Source of the DNA: an uncultured Bacillota bacterium
GTDB taxonomy: Bacteria; Bacillota_I; Bacilli_A; Erysipelotrichales; Coprobacillaceae
Direction: 5' to 3'
DNA length: 41,851 nucleotides
Assembly: GCA_949290865.1 (NCBI GenBank)
Contig: CASETM010000068.1
Span: 1 to 41,851, forward strand
Under the pieces are notes generated by a model that worked only from the letters and a program-made list of their open reading frames with translations, was not told where the DNA came from and did not search any database. Position 1 is the stretch's first letter. Each line of letters opens with the position of its first letter. The translations under genes and the position numbers were made by a program. This document shows positions 15,900 through 24,829 of the stretch, piece by piece.

Positions 15900-16796
15900 T
15901 TGCTGATTTTATGTATTGTTTTGGCAGGAGTAACAGCATTGAGTTTAACATCTCTTTTTATTTTGGGTGTTGATATAAAAAAAATTAATGAACAGATCAT
16001 ATATAAAAATGAAAATAACAGTCATTTTGATATTTCTATACAAAGTCATATGCCGATTATGAAAAATCTGCAGAGTGAAATCAATAATTTATATGAAAAG
16101 ATTTATGAAGTGGAAGAACAGGCGTTTAAAAAAGAAAATGAAATGAAAACATTAATATCAGGCATCTCTCATGATATCAGGACTCCTTTAACCAGTATGA
16201 AAGGATATTTACAATTCATTCAAGACAGTAGCAACGAAACAGAAAGAAAAAAGTATGAAGATATTGTTATGTATAGACTTGAAACATTAGAGGGAATGCT
16301 AGAAGATTTATTTCTTTATTCAAAAATGAATGATAATGATTATGAAATGAAAAAGGAAAGTATCAATCTTTATGCTTTGGTTTGTAAAGTGATGGCTGCG
16401 TATTATTATGATTTTGACAAACATCATATTATTCCTGTTATTCTTTTTGCTAATGAACAATTGTGTATTATGGCCAATTATGATATGACTGTTAGACTGA
16501 TTCAGAATCTGATCAATAATGCATTGAAATATGGGAATGATTATTTTGAAATCAGCGAAAAGAATGGAACGGTCTGTTTCATAAATAATGTAATCAGTTC
16601 TGATCAGATAGACATCGATCATTTATTTGATCGTTTCTATCAGGGGGATGAGATGCACAAGAAAAATTCTGCAGGTCTTGGTTTATCTATTGTTAAACAA
16701 ATTGCCGATATTCATGGTTGGTATTTGCATGCACAGATAAAAAATGACAGGTTATGCATTATCCTGCAACTACCGAATTCTGGGAAAATGGTGTAG
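15900..16796 (+). CDS. sensor histidine kinase with a single membrane helix
   Basis: The 298-residue kinase has one N-terminal membrane helix (2-23) and no extracellular domain, then a coiled linker. The phosphoacceptor is H91 in GISHDIRTPLTS; the ATP domain shows NLINNALKYG (N box) and the SAGLGLSIVKQ (G2) motif, while the G1 region is poorly conserved (FINNVISS where DNG-x-G is usual). It probably senses through the adjacent exporter, as in other bacitracin-type loci, and signals to the regulator encoded at 13416. Translation starts at a TTG, supported by GGAGGAGG 8 nt before it. Confidence 0.82.
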   Translation: MLILCIVLAGVTALSLTSLFILGVDIKKINEQIIYKNENNSHFDISIQSHMPIMKNLQSEINNLYEKIYEVEEQAFKKENEMKTLISGISHDIRTPLTSMKGYLQFIQDSSNETERKKYEDIVMYRLETLEGMLEDLFLYSKMNDNDYEMKKESINLYALVCKVMAAYYYDFDKHHIIPVILFANEQLCIMANYDMTVRLIQNLINNALKYGNDYFEISEKNGTVCFINNVISSDQIDIDHLFDRFYQGDEMHKKNSAGLGLSIVKQIADIHGWYLHAQIKNDRLCIILQLPNSGKMV

Positions 16797-16848
16797 AAAA
16801 GCCTATGAATGTGATTTTGTATAATTGTTATGGTGATTAAAAATAGAG

Positions 16849-16878
16849 AACAGTTTATCAGATGATAGACTGTTTTTA
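16849..16878 (+). terminator. terminator after the kinase gene
   Basis: AACAGTTTATC pairs with GATAGACTGTT (one wobble) over a 4-nt loop and is followed by a T-rich tail, 53 nt after the kinase stop codon. Confidence 0.7.
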
Positions 16879-16895
16879 TTATCAATTTTATTTCA

Positions 16896-16924
16896 TTGAC
16901 ATAAAATTTTTATCCTGTTACGTT
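16896..16924 (+). promoter_or_regulatory. possible promoter of the C45 hydrolase gene
   Basis: TTGACA (16896-16901) is followed after 17 bp by TACGTT. The -35 is consensus but the -10 is poor. Confidence 0.35.
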
Positions 16925-16975
16925 ATGAATATGTAAGATCTTGCAAAATAAAAAATAAATAAAGCAGGTGAAAAT

Positions 16976-17995
16976 ATGTATCATAGTCGATTTAAAAATA
17001 CCCACTATCAATCAGGTTATCACTGGGGAAAGCAATTAAAAAATCATGGTGTTTCCATCAGTAATCAGCATACTTTTGTTATTACTGATGAAAGAAAGCT
17101 GTTTGCAAAAAAATGTCTTCCGGTTTATCAGGAATATTTTCCGGAAATTCTGGATGAAATCAAAGGAATTGCAGATGGTCAAGAGATATCATATGAAGAT
17201 TTAAGTACATTTTTATTAAGTATGTACTGTTTTGAATTGGAAAATCACTGTACTTGTTTTGCCTTTTTTGATGATGATCATATCATTTTTGGCAGAAACA
17301 GTGATTTTCTGGTTGAACTTGAAAAACTGTATATGAACTGTTTGTATAAACTTGATGATGTTTATGCATTTCAGGCTAATACGACTGCCTTTGTGCAGAT
17401 GGAAGATGGTGTCAATGAATGTGGTCTGGCAGTTGGCTTGACTTTTGTTTATCCCAGCCAGAAAGGTTATGGCTTTAATGCCGGAATGCTTGTTAGATAT
17501 ATCCTGGAAAAATGCAAAAATACAAAAGAAGCCATTTCTTTTTTACAGCGGATTCCTATGGCTTCCTGCCAGACGTTGACAATAGCGGATGCCAAGAAAA
17601 ACATTGCTGTGGTAGAATGCTGTCCAGAACATTTGAAAGTTATTCTGCCAAAGGAAAAGGAACAGTTTGTTGTTGCAACCAATACTTTTCATGAACTGAA
17701 TATCGATCATTTAAAAAAAGGAAAGAATATTGATGACTGGCGTAGCGAAGAAAGATATCAGGTTGCCTGTCAGGCTTTATTGACACAGCAACGTCATTTT
17801 TCATGGCAATGTGCCAGTGATATTCTTTCTGGAAAATATGGGTTTATGTGTCAGTATGACCGCAAGAAAGGGGCAGATACGGTTTGGTCTGTTATTTATG
17901 ATCTGCAAAACTTGCGAATATGGCGGGTTGAAGGCAATCCCTCAAGAAAAAAATATAAAGAAGATCATAGATTCCATTTTCGTCAGATTGAATAA
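16976..17995 (+). CDS. C45-family autoproteolytic acyltransferase/hydrolase
   Basis: This 339-residue protein resembles the acyl-CoA:6-aminopenicillanate acyltransferase (peptidase C45) and related linear amide hydrolases of the Ntn-hydrolase fold. It has an N-terminal helical part (HYQSGYHWGKQLKNH), a candidate nucleophile cysteine in NHCTCFAF, the FGRNSDF segment that usually follows the nucleophile strand, and GVNECGLAVGLTFVY. In relatives the enzyme cleaves itself before that cysteine and then hydrolyses or transfers acyl-amide groups. No signal peptide is seen. The substrate is unknown; conjugated bile acids, lactams and acyl-homoserine lactones are handled by neighbouring families. A terminator follows. 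Confidence 0.75.
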   Translation: MYHSRFKNTHYQSGYHWGKQLKNHGVSISNQHTFVITDERKLFAKKCLPVYQEYFPEILDEIKGIADGQEISYEDLSTFLLSMYCFELENHCTCFAFFDDDHIIFGRNSDFLVELEKLYMNCLYKLDDVYAFQANTTAFVQMEDGVNECGLAVGLTFVYPSQKGYGFNAGMLVRYILEKCKNTKEAISFLQRIPMASCQTLTIADAKKNIAVVECCPEHLKVILPKEKEQFVVATNTFHELNIDHLKKGKNIDDWRSEERYQVACQALLTQQRHFSWQCASDILSGKYGFMCQYDRKKGADTVWSVIYDLQNLRIWRVEGNPSRKKYKEDHRFHFRQIE

Positions 17996-18008
17996 ATGAT
18001 TTGTTTTC

Positions 18009-18034
18009 AAAGACACGACAAAGCGTGTCTTTTT
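18009..18034 (+). terminator. terminator after the C45 hydrolase gene
   Basis: AAAGACACG pairs with CGTGTCTTT over a 6-nt loop and runs into a T-rich tail, 14 nt after the stop codon. Confidence 0.8.
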
Positions 18035-18178
18035 CTATTTTCGTCAAAATGATGGTGATATAAAGTATTTGATGTATAATATCAAAAGAAACAATGTATA
18101 TTTGTTTAGAAATATTTAAGAATTGATACGGCTTTTTATTATGAAATTATCGCTATACTTTTTTTGAGGTGAAAAAGT

Positions 18179-18760
18179 ATGGCAGTGAAAGCAACAAGAT
18201 GGGCAACGATCATTGGAACGATATTGTTGTGTTTTGGAGTATTTTATCTGGGACAGAATCATTATTTAACAGATCCTGAAAAGATGCAGATACTGCTTAG
18301 GGAGATGGGAATGCTGGCACCAGTTGTTTTTATGATGATACAGATCATCCAGGTTATCATTCCTGTTATTCCTGGTGGTGTCAGCAGTGGTATCGGAGTG
18401 CTGGTATTTGGACCAGTCGCTGGATTTATATATAATTATATTGGACTTTTGATAGGATCTTATCTGGTTTTTCAAATTGTAAAAAGGTATGGTAAAAGTT
18501 TTATTTTGAAAGTAACTGACCAAAAAACATATGATAAATATATTGGCTGGTTAAATAAAGGAAAAAGATTTGAAAGATTATTCGCAATGGCTATTTTATT
18601 GCCTGGTTTTCCTGATGATCTATTATGTATGATTGCTGGATTGACTGATATGGCGACACGCAAATTTATGATGATCAATATTTTATGTAAACCAGCGGGC
18701 TTGATTTTATATTCTTATGGTATTAAAGAACTGTTGCTATTTATCGGTTTATTGTTTTAA
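18179..18760 (+). CDS. TVP38/TMEM64 (VTT domain) membrane protein
   Basis: This 193-residue integral membrane protein belongs to the VTT/DedA-like superfamily. It has an N-terminal span (about 10-26), the IIPVIPGGVSSGIGVLVFGPVAG signature region around residues 60-83, the GSYLVFQIVKRYGKSF segment, and a later LLPGFPDDLLCMIAGLTDM motif. Family members are implicated in lipid scrambling or transport across membranes. It lies 13 nt before a response regulator gene and probably shares its transcript, which may mean that the downstream two-component system responds to membrane state; this is inference. Confidence 0.85.
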   Translation: MAVKATRWATIIGTILLCFGVFYLGQNHYLTDPEKMQILLREMGMLAPVVFMMIQIIQVIIPVIPGGVSSGIGVLVFGPVAGFIYNYIGLLIGSYLVFQIVKRYGKSFILKVTDQKTYDKYIGWLNKGKRFERLFAMAILLPGFPDDLLCMIAGLTDMATRKFMMINILCKPAGLILYSYGIKELLLFIGLLF

Positions 18761-18773
18761 AAAAGGTGAGGAG

Positions 18774-19487
18774 ATGGAAATGATGAAATATAATATTCTG
18801 GTTGTCGAAGATGAAGAAGGTATACAGGAAACGGTCAAGATATTTCTGGAAAATCAGGGATATACCGTTTTTCAGGCATTTCATGGCTTGGAAGGTTTAG
18901 AGATTCTTCAAAAAAATGATATTCATCTGGCGATAGTTGATGTAATGATGCCAGTGATGGATGGGATTACTATGACCATGAAATTAAGGCAGAAATATGA
19001 TATTCCAGTTATTTTTTTAAGTGCTAAATCAGAAGATATTGATAAGATCACGGGTTTGAATATTGGTGGAGATGATTATGTGACCAAGCCATTTGAGCCT
19101 ATGGAACTGATTGCTCGTGTCAATTCTCATTTGCGTAGATATGAACAGATTCTTAATCTCAAACACCAGCAGGTTAAGAGTGATGATGCGATCATCACTG
19201 TTGGTGATTTAAAACTGGATACCAATACTAAAGAAGTCATTGTTCATGATGAAAGAAAGCATCTAACACTTAAAGAATACGAGATTCTCAAATTGCTGAT
19301 GAGTCAGCCTGGTCGTATTTTTTCTTCTGAACAGATTTATGAAAACGTCTGGGGCGAAGATGCCGTGAATACTGAAACCATTATGGTACATATCAGAAAA
19401 TTGAGAAAAAAAATAGAAGCTGATCCTAAAAACCCTGCTTATCTCAAGGTTGTCTGGGGTATAGGCTATAAGATAGAAAAGATGTAG
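18774..19487 (+). CDS. OmpR-family response regulator
   Basis: The 237-residue regulator has acidic residues EDEE near residue 13, phosphoacceptor D56 (VDVMMPVMDG), K105 (YVTKPFEP) and a winged-helix domain ending VVWGIGYKIEK. I start at the ATG at 18774 after AAAGGTGAGGAG; a second ATG two codons later is equally possible. The kinase gene begins 9 nt after the stop codon, so the two proteins form a pair. The size and kinase architecture recall VanR/CssR-like regulators, but the target is unknown. Confidence 0.86.
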   Translation: MEMMKYNILVVEDEEGIQETVKIFLENQGYTVFQAFHGLEGLEILQKNDIHLAIVDVMMPVMDGITMTMKLRQKYDIPVIFLSAKSEDIDKITGLNIGGDDYVTKPFEPMELIARVNSHLRRYEQILNLKHQQVKSDDAIITVGDLKLDTNTKEVIVHDERKHLTLKEYEILKLLMSQPGRIFSSEQIYENVWGEDAVNTETIMVHIRKLRKKIEADPKNPAYLKVVWGIGYKIEKM

Positions 19488-19495
19488 GTGATTAT

Positions 19496-21553
19496 ATGAA
19501 AAAAAATGGAAAAAAGATATTTGTCTTCATATTTGCAGTGATTTTACTTTTTATAAGTCTATTTACTGTTTCAATGTATGACCAGGCTGTGGAGATGAAC
19601 AAGAAAAAATATAGCGATGTTGTTTCTTCTTTCCAGGATGATTTTCGATATTATACGTTATCTCTGGCACAGCAGCTTGATCCATCGTTTGAAATATTCA
19701 GTTTTGGGAATGATGTTCCTGAAACGGTGAAAACAAAAATCAGTAATTCGTTTGCTGAGGGAGCAGCTTCTTCACAAGCTTTTTTGTTAGCGGATGATGG
19801 TTTCTTTTATACAGCGAGAAATCTGTCTGCTGGAAATATCATGTCCAATGTATCAAAAGATAATGAGCAAAATGATACAGAGCAGTATGCCTGCTATATT
19901 GAGATTAGCTATGATGAAAATGGTAACTGCAATGTTAGTGATGATTATTATCAACAGATTTTTGCTGATTTTACGCTGAATGAATTGCTGGGTGATGAGT
20001 ATGCTCAATATGATGTGACCGTCAATAAGCCACGACAGATTGCAATTCAGTTTATGCTGACAGCTATGCCTAGTTCATATAATGGTATCTCAGGATATGT
20101 TCATTCCTGGCAGCGTTTTGCTTCATTCACTATTTTGACATTGTGTGTTGGAACAGTCATTCTGGCGTTGTTTTTTCTGCTCTATCCAGTACGTTACGTA
20201 GCAGAAGTTAATCCTTTTAAAACAATCAGAAACTGGTGTTTTGAAATGAATTTCTGTTTTTTAGTTACTGTCATTTCTTTGAGTTTTTTAAGTTGTCTGT
20301 TTGTTTCAGGCTATACGATGAATGGATATTTTTTACAGCTTTTCCAGAATTTTGGTATTGATTGCAGTCAGCAGATTCTGCTGGTGATCAATGTACTTGT
20401 TTGGCTGATTGGTTTTTTAATGATTTCACTGGGATTGTTTGAATGCAAGTATATCCTTGCTTATGGACCATGGTCTTTTTTCAAAGATCATACTTTGATT
20501 GCTTCCTTTTTTCGTATGATCAAACATCAGTCAAATGCCTTATTGGATGTACAGATCAATACACCATTACAGAAAACGATATTGAAATATGTTGTTATTA
20601 ATGGCTGTGTAGCTGTTTTTATCGGTATTTTTGATTTTTATCTAGGAATTATTTTTACGATTATCTATTCTTTTTTGATATTTCGCAGCATTTCAAAACA
20701 AAGTAACAAAATACAGAATGATTATCAGAAAATGATGAATTCAATTCATCATCTGATATCAGAAGATTTTTCACAGAATATTCAGGAAGATCTTGGTGTT
20801 TTTGAAGTCAGTCGACGTGAACTGGAACAGTTAAGTACCCAGTTTGAAAATGCTCTGCAAGAAAAAGTGAAATCAGAAAAACTGAAAACAGAACTGATTT
20901 CCAATGTATCTCATGATTTGAAGACACCACTGACCTGTATCAGAAACTACATTGAAGTGTTAAATGATGATCAGTTAACCATTGAAAAAAGACATGAATA
21001 TTTAAATAAAGTCAAAATATATGCCAACAGACTTAAAACATTAATTGAAGATCTGCTGGAAATCAGCAAGGTAGAAAGTGGCAATATTCAATTAGAGCTG
21101 GCGGATTTGAATATTGGTGATCTGATAGAACAGGTTTATATGCAAAGTGAAGAATTCTTTGCAGAAAAAGATCTGACAGTTATTAGAAAATATCCAGAAA
21201 ACAAAATTGTTTTGCAATTGGACAGCCAGAAAACATATCGAATTTTTGAAAATCTGCTGATGAATATCAGCAAGTATGCTTTGCCGCATAGCCGTGCCTA
21301 TGTTACGGTCAAAGACGAAGAACATGATGTTAAGATTATTATAACCAACATCTCAGAAGTGGCGATGGACTTTACATCAGAAGAAATCATGGAACGATTT
21401 GTCCGTGGCGATAAATCACGTTCTAAGCAGGGAAGCGGCTTGGGATTGGCAATTGCCAGAAGTTTTACCGAAGTACAGGGGGGAGAATTCTCACTGGATA
21501 TTGACTGTGATGTGTTTAAAGTCATCATTAACTTTCCTAAAATAACAGAATGA
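19496..21553 (+). CDS. multi-span sensor histidine kinase
   Basis: At 685 residues this kinase is unusually large. It has one membrane helix at 8-27, an extracytoplasmic domain of about 180 residues (28-207) and then four to five more spans (208-230, 252-272, 293-317, 365-397). The phosphoacceptor is H473 in SNVSHDLKTPLTC; the ATP domain has NLLMNISKYA (N box, with S in place of the usual N-A/S-x-K-Y alanine) and GSGLGLAIARS (G2). The G1 motif is weak (ITNISEVAMDF). A short helical linker (400-465) stands where a HAMP domain would be. The start has AGGTG 6 nt upstream. A terminator overlaps the stop codon. Confidence 0.84.
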   Translation: MKKNGKKIFVFIFAVILLFISLFTVSMYDQAVEMNKKKYSDVVSSFQDDFRYYTLSLAQQLDPSFEIFSFGNDVPETVKTKISNSFAEGAASSQAFLLADDGFFYTARNLSAGNIMSNVSKDNEQNDTEQYACYIEISYDENGNCNVSDDYYQQIFADFTLNELLGDEYAQYDVTVNKPRQIAIQFMLTAMPSSYNGISGYVHSWQRFASFTILTLCVGTVILALFFLLYPVRYVAEVNPFKTIRNWCFEMNFCFLVTVISLSFLSCLFVSGYTMNGYFLQLFQNFGIDCSQQILLVINVLVWLIGFLMISLGLFECKYILAYGPWSFFKDHTLIASFFRMIKHQSNALLDVQINTPLQKTILKYVVINGCVAVFIGIFDFYLGIIFTIIYSFLIFRSISKQSNKIQNDYQKMMNSIHHLISEDFSQNIQEDLGVFEVSRRELEQLSTQFENALQEKVKSEKLKTELISNVSHDLKTPLTCIRNYIEVLNDDQLTIEKRHEYLNKVKIYANRLKTLIEDLLEISKVESGNIQLELADLNIGDLIEQVYMQSEEFFAEKDLTVIRKYPENKIVLQLDSQKTYRIFENLLMNISKYALPHSRAYVTVKDEEHDVKIIITNISEVAMDFTSEEIMERFVRGDKSRSKQGSGLGLAIARSFTEVQGGEFSLDIDCDVFKVIINFPKITE

Positions 21554-21582
21554 TCCATTATGGATGATTCTGTTTTTTTTTA
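21545..21582 (+). terminator. terminator overlapping the kinase stop codon
   Basis: ACAGAATGATCC pairs with GGATGATTCTGT with one mismatch, followed by nine T. The kinase stop codon lies in the upstream arm. Confidence 0.8.
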
Positions 21583-21652
21583 GATTTTGTTTAGTTTTTC
21601 TACCTCTTTTTATTTTATCTTTCTTTTTAAGATAAATAAAGAGGTGATGGAA

Positions 21653-22708
21653 ATGCTGGAAATCGGAGCATCGTTTAGTTTATTTATTTTATATTTTGTT
21701 TTTTATCATTGGATCTTAAAAAGAATTATTGATCATAAAGTTATTTGTCTTTTGGTGAGTCTGGTTTTTGCCTTGCCAGTAAGTAATATGGAAAGTGCCA
21801 TGTTTATTTTTGAAATTTATTTTGCTGGCATTTATCTGCTTTTTTATCTAATCAGTCACCAGTTGTCTTTTTTAGCTGTATCGAGAAAGCTGATGTCAGT
21901 AATGATTGTTTTGTCATTGCTGATTTCCAGTTTAGCAGTTATATATGGTGAAAAGAATATGAAAAATATTCAACAAACAGTTTATGATGTCTATACCGAT
22001 AAGGCATTATCGAAAGATTATTCGCTGGTAATGATATCAGATCTGCATTATCCAGCAACGATGAATGCATCTAAACTTAAACAGCTGGTTAAAAGAATCA
22101 GTCATGATGCTCCTGATTTGATTGTTTTATGTGGAGATATCGTTGATGAACATACAGATAAAAAAGAAATAAAAGAGGTCTTCGCTATTTTGGGTTCTTT
22201 GTCAAAACAAAGTCAGCTTTACTATGTTTTTGGCAATCATGACACTGGAAACTATGCCTGTCATCACGAGATCACTTTTGACTGGCTGAAAACAGTTATT
22301 GAAAAGCAACATATCACTGTACTGGCAGATGAAAGTATCTGCTTTCATCAGGAAATCATGTTGACCGGACGTTTGGATGTCAGCTTTGCACAAAGAAAAT
22401 CCCTTGAGCAGGTTCTTTTATCAGAGGATAACAATCATTATCAGATCGTTCTTGATCATCGACCTGAAGAACTGTCAGAAAATGCTTTATATGATGTTGA
22501 TCTGCATCTATCAGGACATACGCATGCTGGTCAGATTTTCCCGCTTTACTTCTTTTATGAATGGCTGCATGTTAATGAACTGAATTATGGAAAAAAGCTT
22601 TATCAGCAAATGACAGCGATCAATTCATCAGGTGCAGGAGGCTGGGGCTTTCCGGTTAGGACGGAACATCACAGTGAATATGTCCTGGTTCGTATTCATA
22701 AAAAATAA
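21653..22708 (+). CDS. membrane-anchored metallophosphoesterase (YkuE/YaeI-like)
   Basis: The 351-residue protein has about four N-terminal hydrophobic segments (4-20, 28-45, 50-68, 80-97) followed by a calcineurin-like phosphoesterase domain. The metal ligands are visible: D130 and H132 (ISDLHYP), D162 (GDIVDE), N195-H196 (FGNHDTG), a conserved H in LDHRPEEL, and the SGHTHAGQ motif. Related proteins hydrolyse phosphodiesters or phospholipid headgroups at the membrane surface. I start at the ATG at 21653 because AGAGGTG precedes it by 6 nt. The gene stands alone between a terminator and the ytrA-like promoter. Confidence 0.85.
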   Translation: MLEIGASFSLFILYFVFYHWILKRIIDHKVICLLVSLVFALPVSNMESAMFIFEIYFAGIYLLFYLISHQLSFLAVSRKLMSVMIVLSLLISSLAVIYGEKNMKNIQQTVYDVYTDKALSKDYSLVMISDLHYPATMNASKLKQLVKRISHDAPDLIVLCGDIVDEHTDKKEIKEVFAILGSLSKQSQLYYVFGNHDTGNYACHHEITFDWLKTVIEKQHITVLADESICFHQEIMLTGRLDVSFAQRKSLEQVLLSEDNNHYQIVLDHRPEELSENALYDVDLHLSGHTHAGQIFPLYFFYEWLHVNELNYGKKLYQQMTAINSSGAGGWGFPVRTEHHSEYVLVRIHKK

Positions 22709-22725
22709 ACTGTATATATTATATA

Positions 22726-22779
22726 TTGACAGTATAGACAGAAATAAGTTATACTGTATATGTAAGATATATACAGTAT
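22726..22779 (+). promoter_or_regulatory. ytrA-like promoter with overlapping operator palindrome
   Basis: TTGACA (22726-22731), 18 bp, then TATACT (22750-22755). The -10 runs into a perfect 11-nt inverted repeat, ATACTGTATAT (22751-22761) and ATATACAGTAT (22769-22779), with a 7-nt spacer. This is well placed for autorepression by the GntR-family protein encoded just downstream. Confidence 0.75.
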
Positions 22780-22799
22780 ATATGATGAGGTGAATTTTC

Positions 22800-23174
22800 A
22801 TGGAAATTATATTAAGCCAAACGAGTTCCCAGCCAATCTATGAACAGATTGTGATGCAAATCAAAGAAATGATCATGAAGGGAACACTGAAAGCAGACGA
22901 TCCTTTGCCATCAATGCGCAAACTGGCAAAAGATCTTCATGTCAGTATTATTACGACGCAAAGAGCGTATGAAGAACTGGCTAAAGACGGATTTATTACG
23001 ATTATTCCCGCTAAAGGGGCCTATGTTGCCAGAGCGAATCAGGATTTTATCAAAGAGGAAAACTTAAGAAGGATTGAGAAAATGTTGAGCGATGTCTGTA
23101 TTCTGGCAAGACAGAATGGTATTGCTATAGAGGAACTGAAAACCTTGCTGCAATACCTGTATCAGGAGGAATGA
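22800..23174 (+). CDS. GntR-family regulator, YtrA subfamily
   Basis: This short 124-residue GntR protein has the winged-helix domain (ILSQTSSQPIYEQIVMQIKE, then PLPSMRKLAKDLHVSIITTQRAYEEL and the GFI-x-x-IPAKGAYVA wing) and only a short helical tail (about 80-124) for dimerisation. That layout is the YtrA subfamily, whose genes head ABC transporter operons responding to cell-wall antibiotics. The promoter carries a strong palindrome overlapping the -10, so it probably represses its own operon. The downstream ATPase gene starts 2 nt after the stop codon. Confidence 0.88.
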   Translation: MEIILSQTSSQPIYEQIVMQIKEMIMKGTLKADDPLPSMRKLAKDLHVSIITTQRAYEELAKDGFITIIPAKGAYVARANQDFIKEENLRRIEKMLSDVCILARQNGIAIEELKTLLQYLYQEE

Positions 23175-23176
23175 TG

Positions 23177-24034
23177 ATGAAAAATGCAATTGAAATAAAA
23201 AATCTTTCTAAAAAATATGATGATTTTTTATTAGACAAAGTGACATTGAAGGTACCTATGGGTACGATAGTCGGTTTAATTGGAGAAAATGGAGCAGGAA
23301 AGTCAACACTGATCAATACAATCGTTGGAATCTTGGCTTCTGATCATGACCAGCTGGAGGTACTAGGAGAAAAACTGGACGAACATGAAAAAGATATTAA
23401 AGAACAGATTGCAGTTATTTTTGATTCTCTTCATTACAATCTGGAATTCACACCAAAGTTTATCGGTCATCTGTTAAGTCAGACATACCATAACTGGAAT
23501 CAGGATACCTATCAGTATTATCTGGAATATTTTGGTCTGCCCGAAAAGAAAAAACTCAAAACCTTTTCTCGAGGAATGAAAATGAAATTGGAATTTGCGA
23601 TAGCGTTCAGTCATGAAGCTAGGCTGCTTATTTTAGATGAAGCAACTAGTGGCCTTGATCCTGTTGTCAGGGATGATATTTTGTCAATCATTCGTGACTT
23701 TACGCAACAGGAGGATCATACGGTGCTGCTTTCATCACATATCACCAGTGATCTTGACAAGATTGCAGATTATATTGCCTATCTGCATCAGGGCAAGCTG
23801 CTGTTTATGAAATCTTATGAAGAACTTCATGAAGAATTTGGCATTATTCATGCAAGACAAGAATTGCTGGATACATTAGATCCAGATGATGTAGTGGCTT
23901 ATATTAAAGAACCATACAGTTATTCTATTCTGGTCAGCAATCGTCTGGCAATTCAAAAAACATTTCAGGACCTGGAAATAAAGCGACCAACGATCGAGGA
24001 AATCATGATTTTCTATGCTAAAGGAGTGAATTAG
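23177..24034 (+). CDS. YtrB-like ABC transporter ATP-binding protein
   Basis: The 285-residue ATPase has Walker A GENGAGKST, the signature FSRGMKMKLEFAIA, which has the SRGM form seen in YtrB-type proteins in place of SGGQ, Walker B LLILDEATSGLD and the switch histidine in LSSHI. A C-terminal extension of about 70 residues is typical. Three ATGs occur in a row; the one at 23177 has the best spacing (7 nt) from AGGAGG. It works with the permease encoded 1 nt downstream and is controlled by the YtrA-like repressor. Confidence 0.86.
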   Translation: MKNAIEIKNLSKKYDDFLLDKVTLKVPMGTIVGLIGENGAGKSTLINTIVGILASDHDQLEVLGEKLDEHEKDIKEQIAVIFDSLHYNLEFTPKFIGHLLSQTYHNWNQDTYQYYLEYFGLPEKKKLKTFSRGMKMKLEFAIAFSHEARLLILDEATSGLDPVVRDDILSIIRDFTQQEDHTVLLSSHITSDLDKIADYIAYLHQGKLLFMKSYEELHEEFGIIHARQELLDTLDPDDVVAYIKEPYSYSILVSNRLAIQKTFQDLEIKRPTIEEIMIFYAKGVN

Positions 24035-24035
24035 T

Positions 24036-24686
24036 ATGAAAGGGATTATTATCAAGGATTTTTATGAAAGTTTTTGTTTAAGAAAAAATATGATAGGTAT
24101 GATTTTTGCATTTATCTGTTTGATTGTGATGGTCTTTGCCTGGAAAAATCTTTATAGTTTGGTATTAACGGTTGTAATCGTTATACCGATGATTGGCTGT
24201 TGTACATTACAGTATTCTCTTGAGCAGGATGAAATATGTAAATATGATCAGCGTTTACTGTCTTTTCCAATCACAAGAAAAGAAATTGTTCAGGCCAAGA
24301 TCATGAGCACAGTTATTTTATCACTTTTAGCGAATATGCTGTTTTCTTTACCGGTAACTCTTGTGTATTCTTTACTTTTTCAGCTCATAGATTTAAAGAC
24401 AGCACTAGGCATCTGGGTTGCTGGTCTGGTTATTTCTTTTATTATGACGCCCATTAACAATATAGGATTTTTTCTGTTGGGTAATAAAAGAGGAACGATA
24501 TTTTATATGATTTTTCTTATCATTGTTGCTTTATCTTATGTTTTTGTTCATCTTGCGATTGGCATTAATGAACTTTTGCTGATTTCCAAGAATATCTGGC
24601 TGATCATTGGTATTATGACAGCATTCTTATTGAATATCATCGGTTATCTGGCTTGTGTGAAAATTTATACAGTCAAACATTCTTGA
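24036..24686 (+). CDS. ABC-2 type transporter permease
   Basis: The 216-residue protein has a cytoplasmic start (GIIIKDFYESFCLRKN) and six hydrophobic segments (about 20-36, 40-62, 95-118, 125-145, 150-172, 180-205). It carries the cytoplasmic YSLEQDEICKYDQRLLSFPITRKEIVQ segment between spans 2 and 3 that is common in bacitracin-type ABC-2 permeases. It is the last gene of the ytrA-like operon and a strong terminator follows. Confidence 0.83.
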   Translation: MKGIIIKDFYESFCLRKNMIGMIFAFICLIVMVFAWKNLYSLVLTVVIVIPMIGCCTLQYSLEQDEICKYDQRLLSFPITRKEIVQAKIMSTVILSLLANMLFSLPVTLVYSLLFQLIDLKTALGIWVAGLVISFIMTPINNIGFFLLGNKRGTIFYMIFLIIVALSYVFVHLAIGINELLLISKNIWLIIGIMTAFLLNIIGYLACVKIYTVKHS

Positions 24687-24715
24687 TTTTTTGTGATCAA
24701 TAAGATTAGTCAGCT

Positions 24716-24750
24716 ACCTCCGGTTGTTTAAAACAACGGGAGGTTTTTTT
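24716..24750 (+). terminator. terminator of the first YtrA-type operon
   Basis: ACCTCC-x2-TTGTTT pairs with AAACAA-x2-GGGAGGT over a short loop, then TTTTTTT. Confidence 0.85.
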
Positions 24751-24774
24751 GTAAGAAAAAGATATGATGATTTA

Positions 24775-24808
24775 TTGACAGAAAATTGACAGTTTTTTGA
24801 TATATAAT
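24775..24808 (+). promoter_or_regulatory. promoter region with repeated TTGACAG boxes
   Basis: ATTGACAG occurs twice with 11-bp spacing (TTGACA at 24775-24780 and 24786-24791), followed by TATAAT at 24803-24808. Neither TTGACA is 16-18 bp from that TATAAT, though the first lies 17 bp from TGATAT (24798-24803). The 11-bp repeat suits tandem binding by an OmpR-family regulator, such as the one encoded next. Confidence 0.45.
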
Positions 24809-24829
24809 AACAAAAAGGAAGTGGATATA

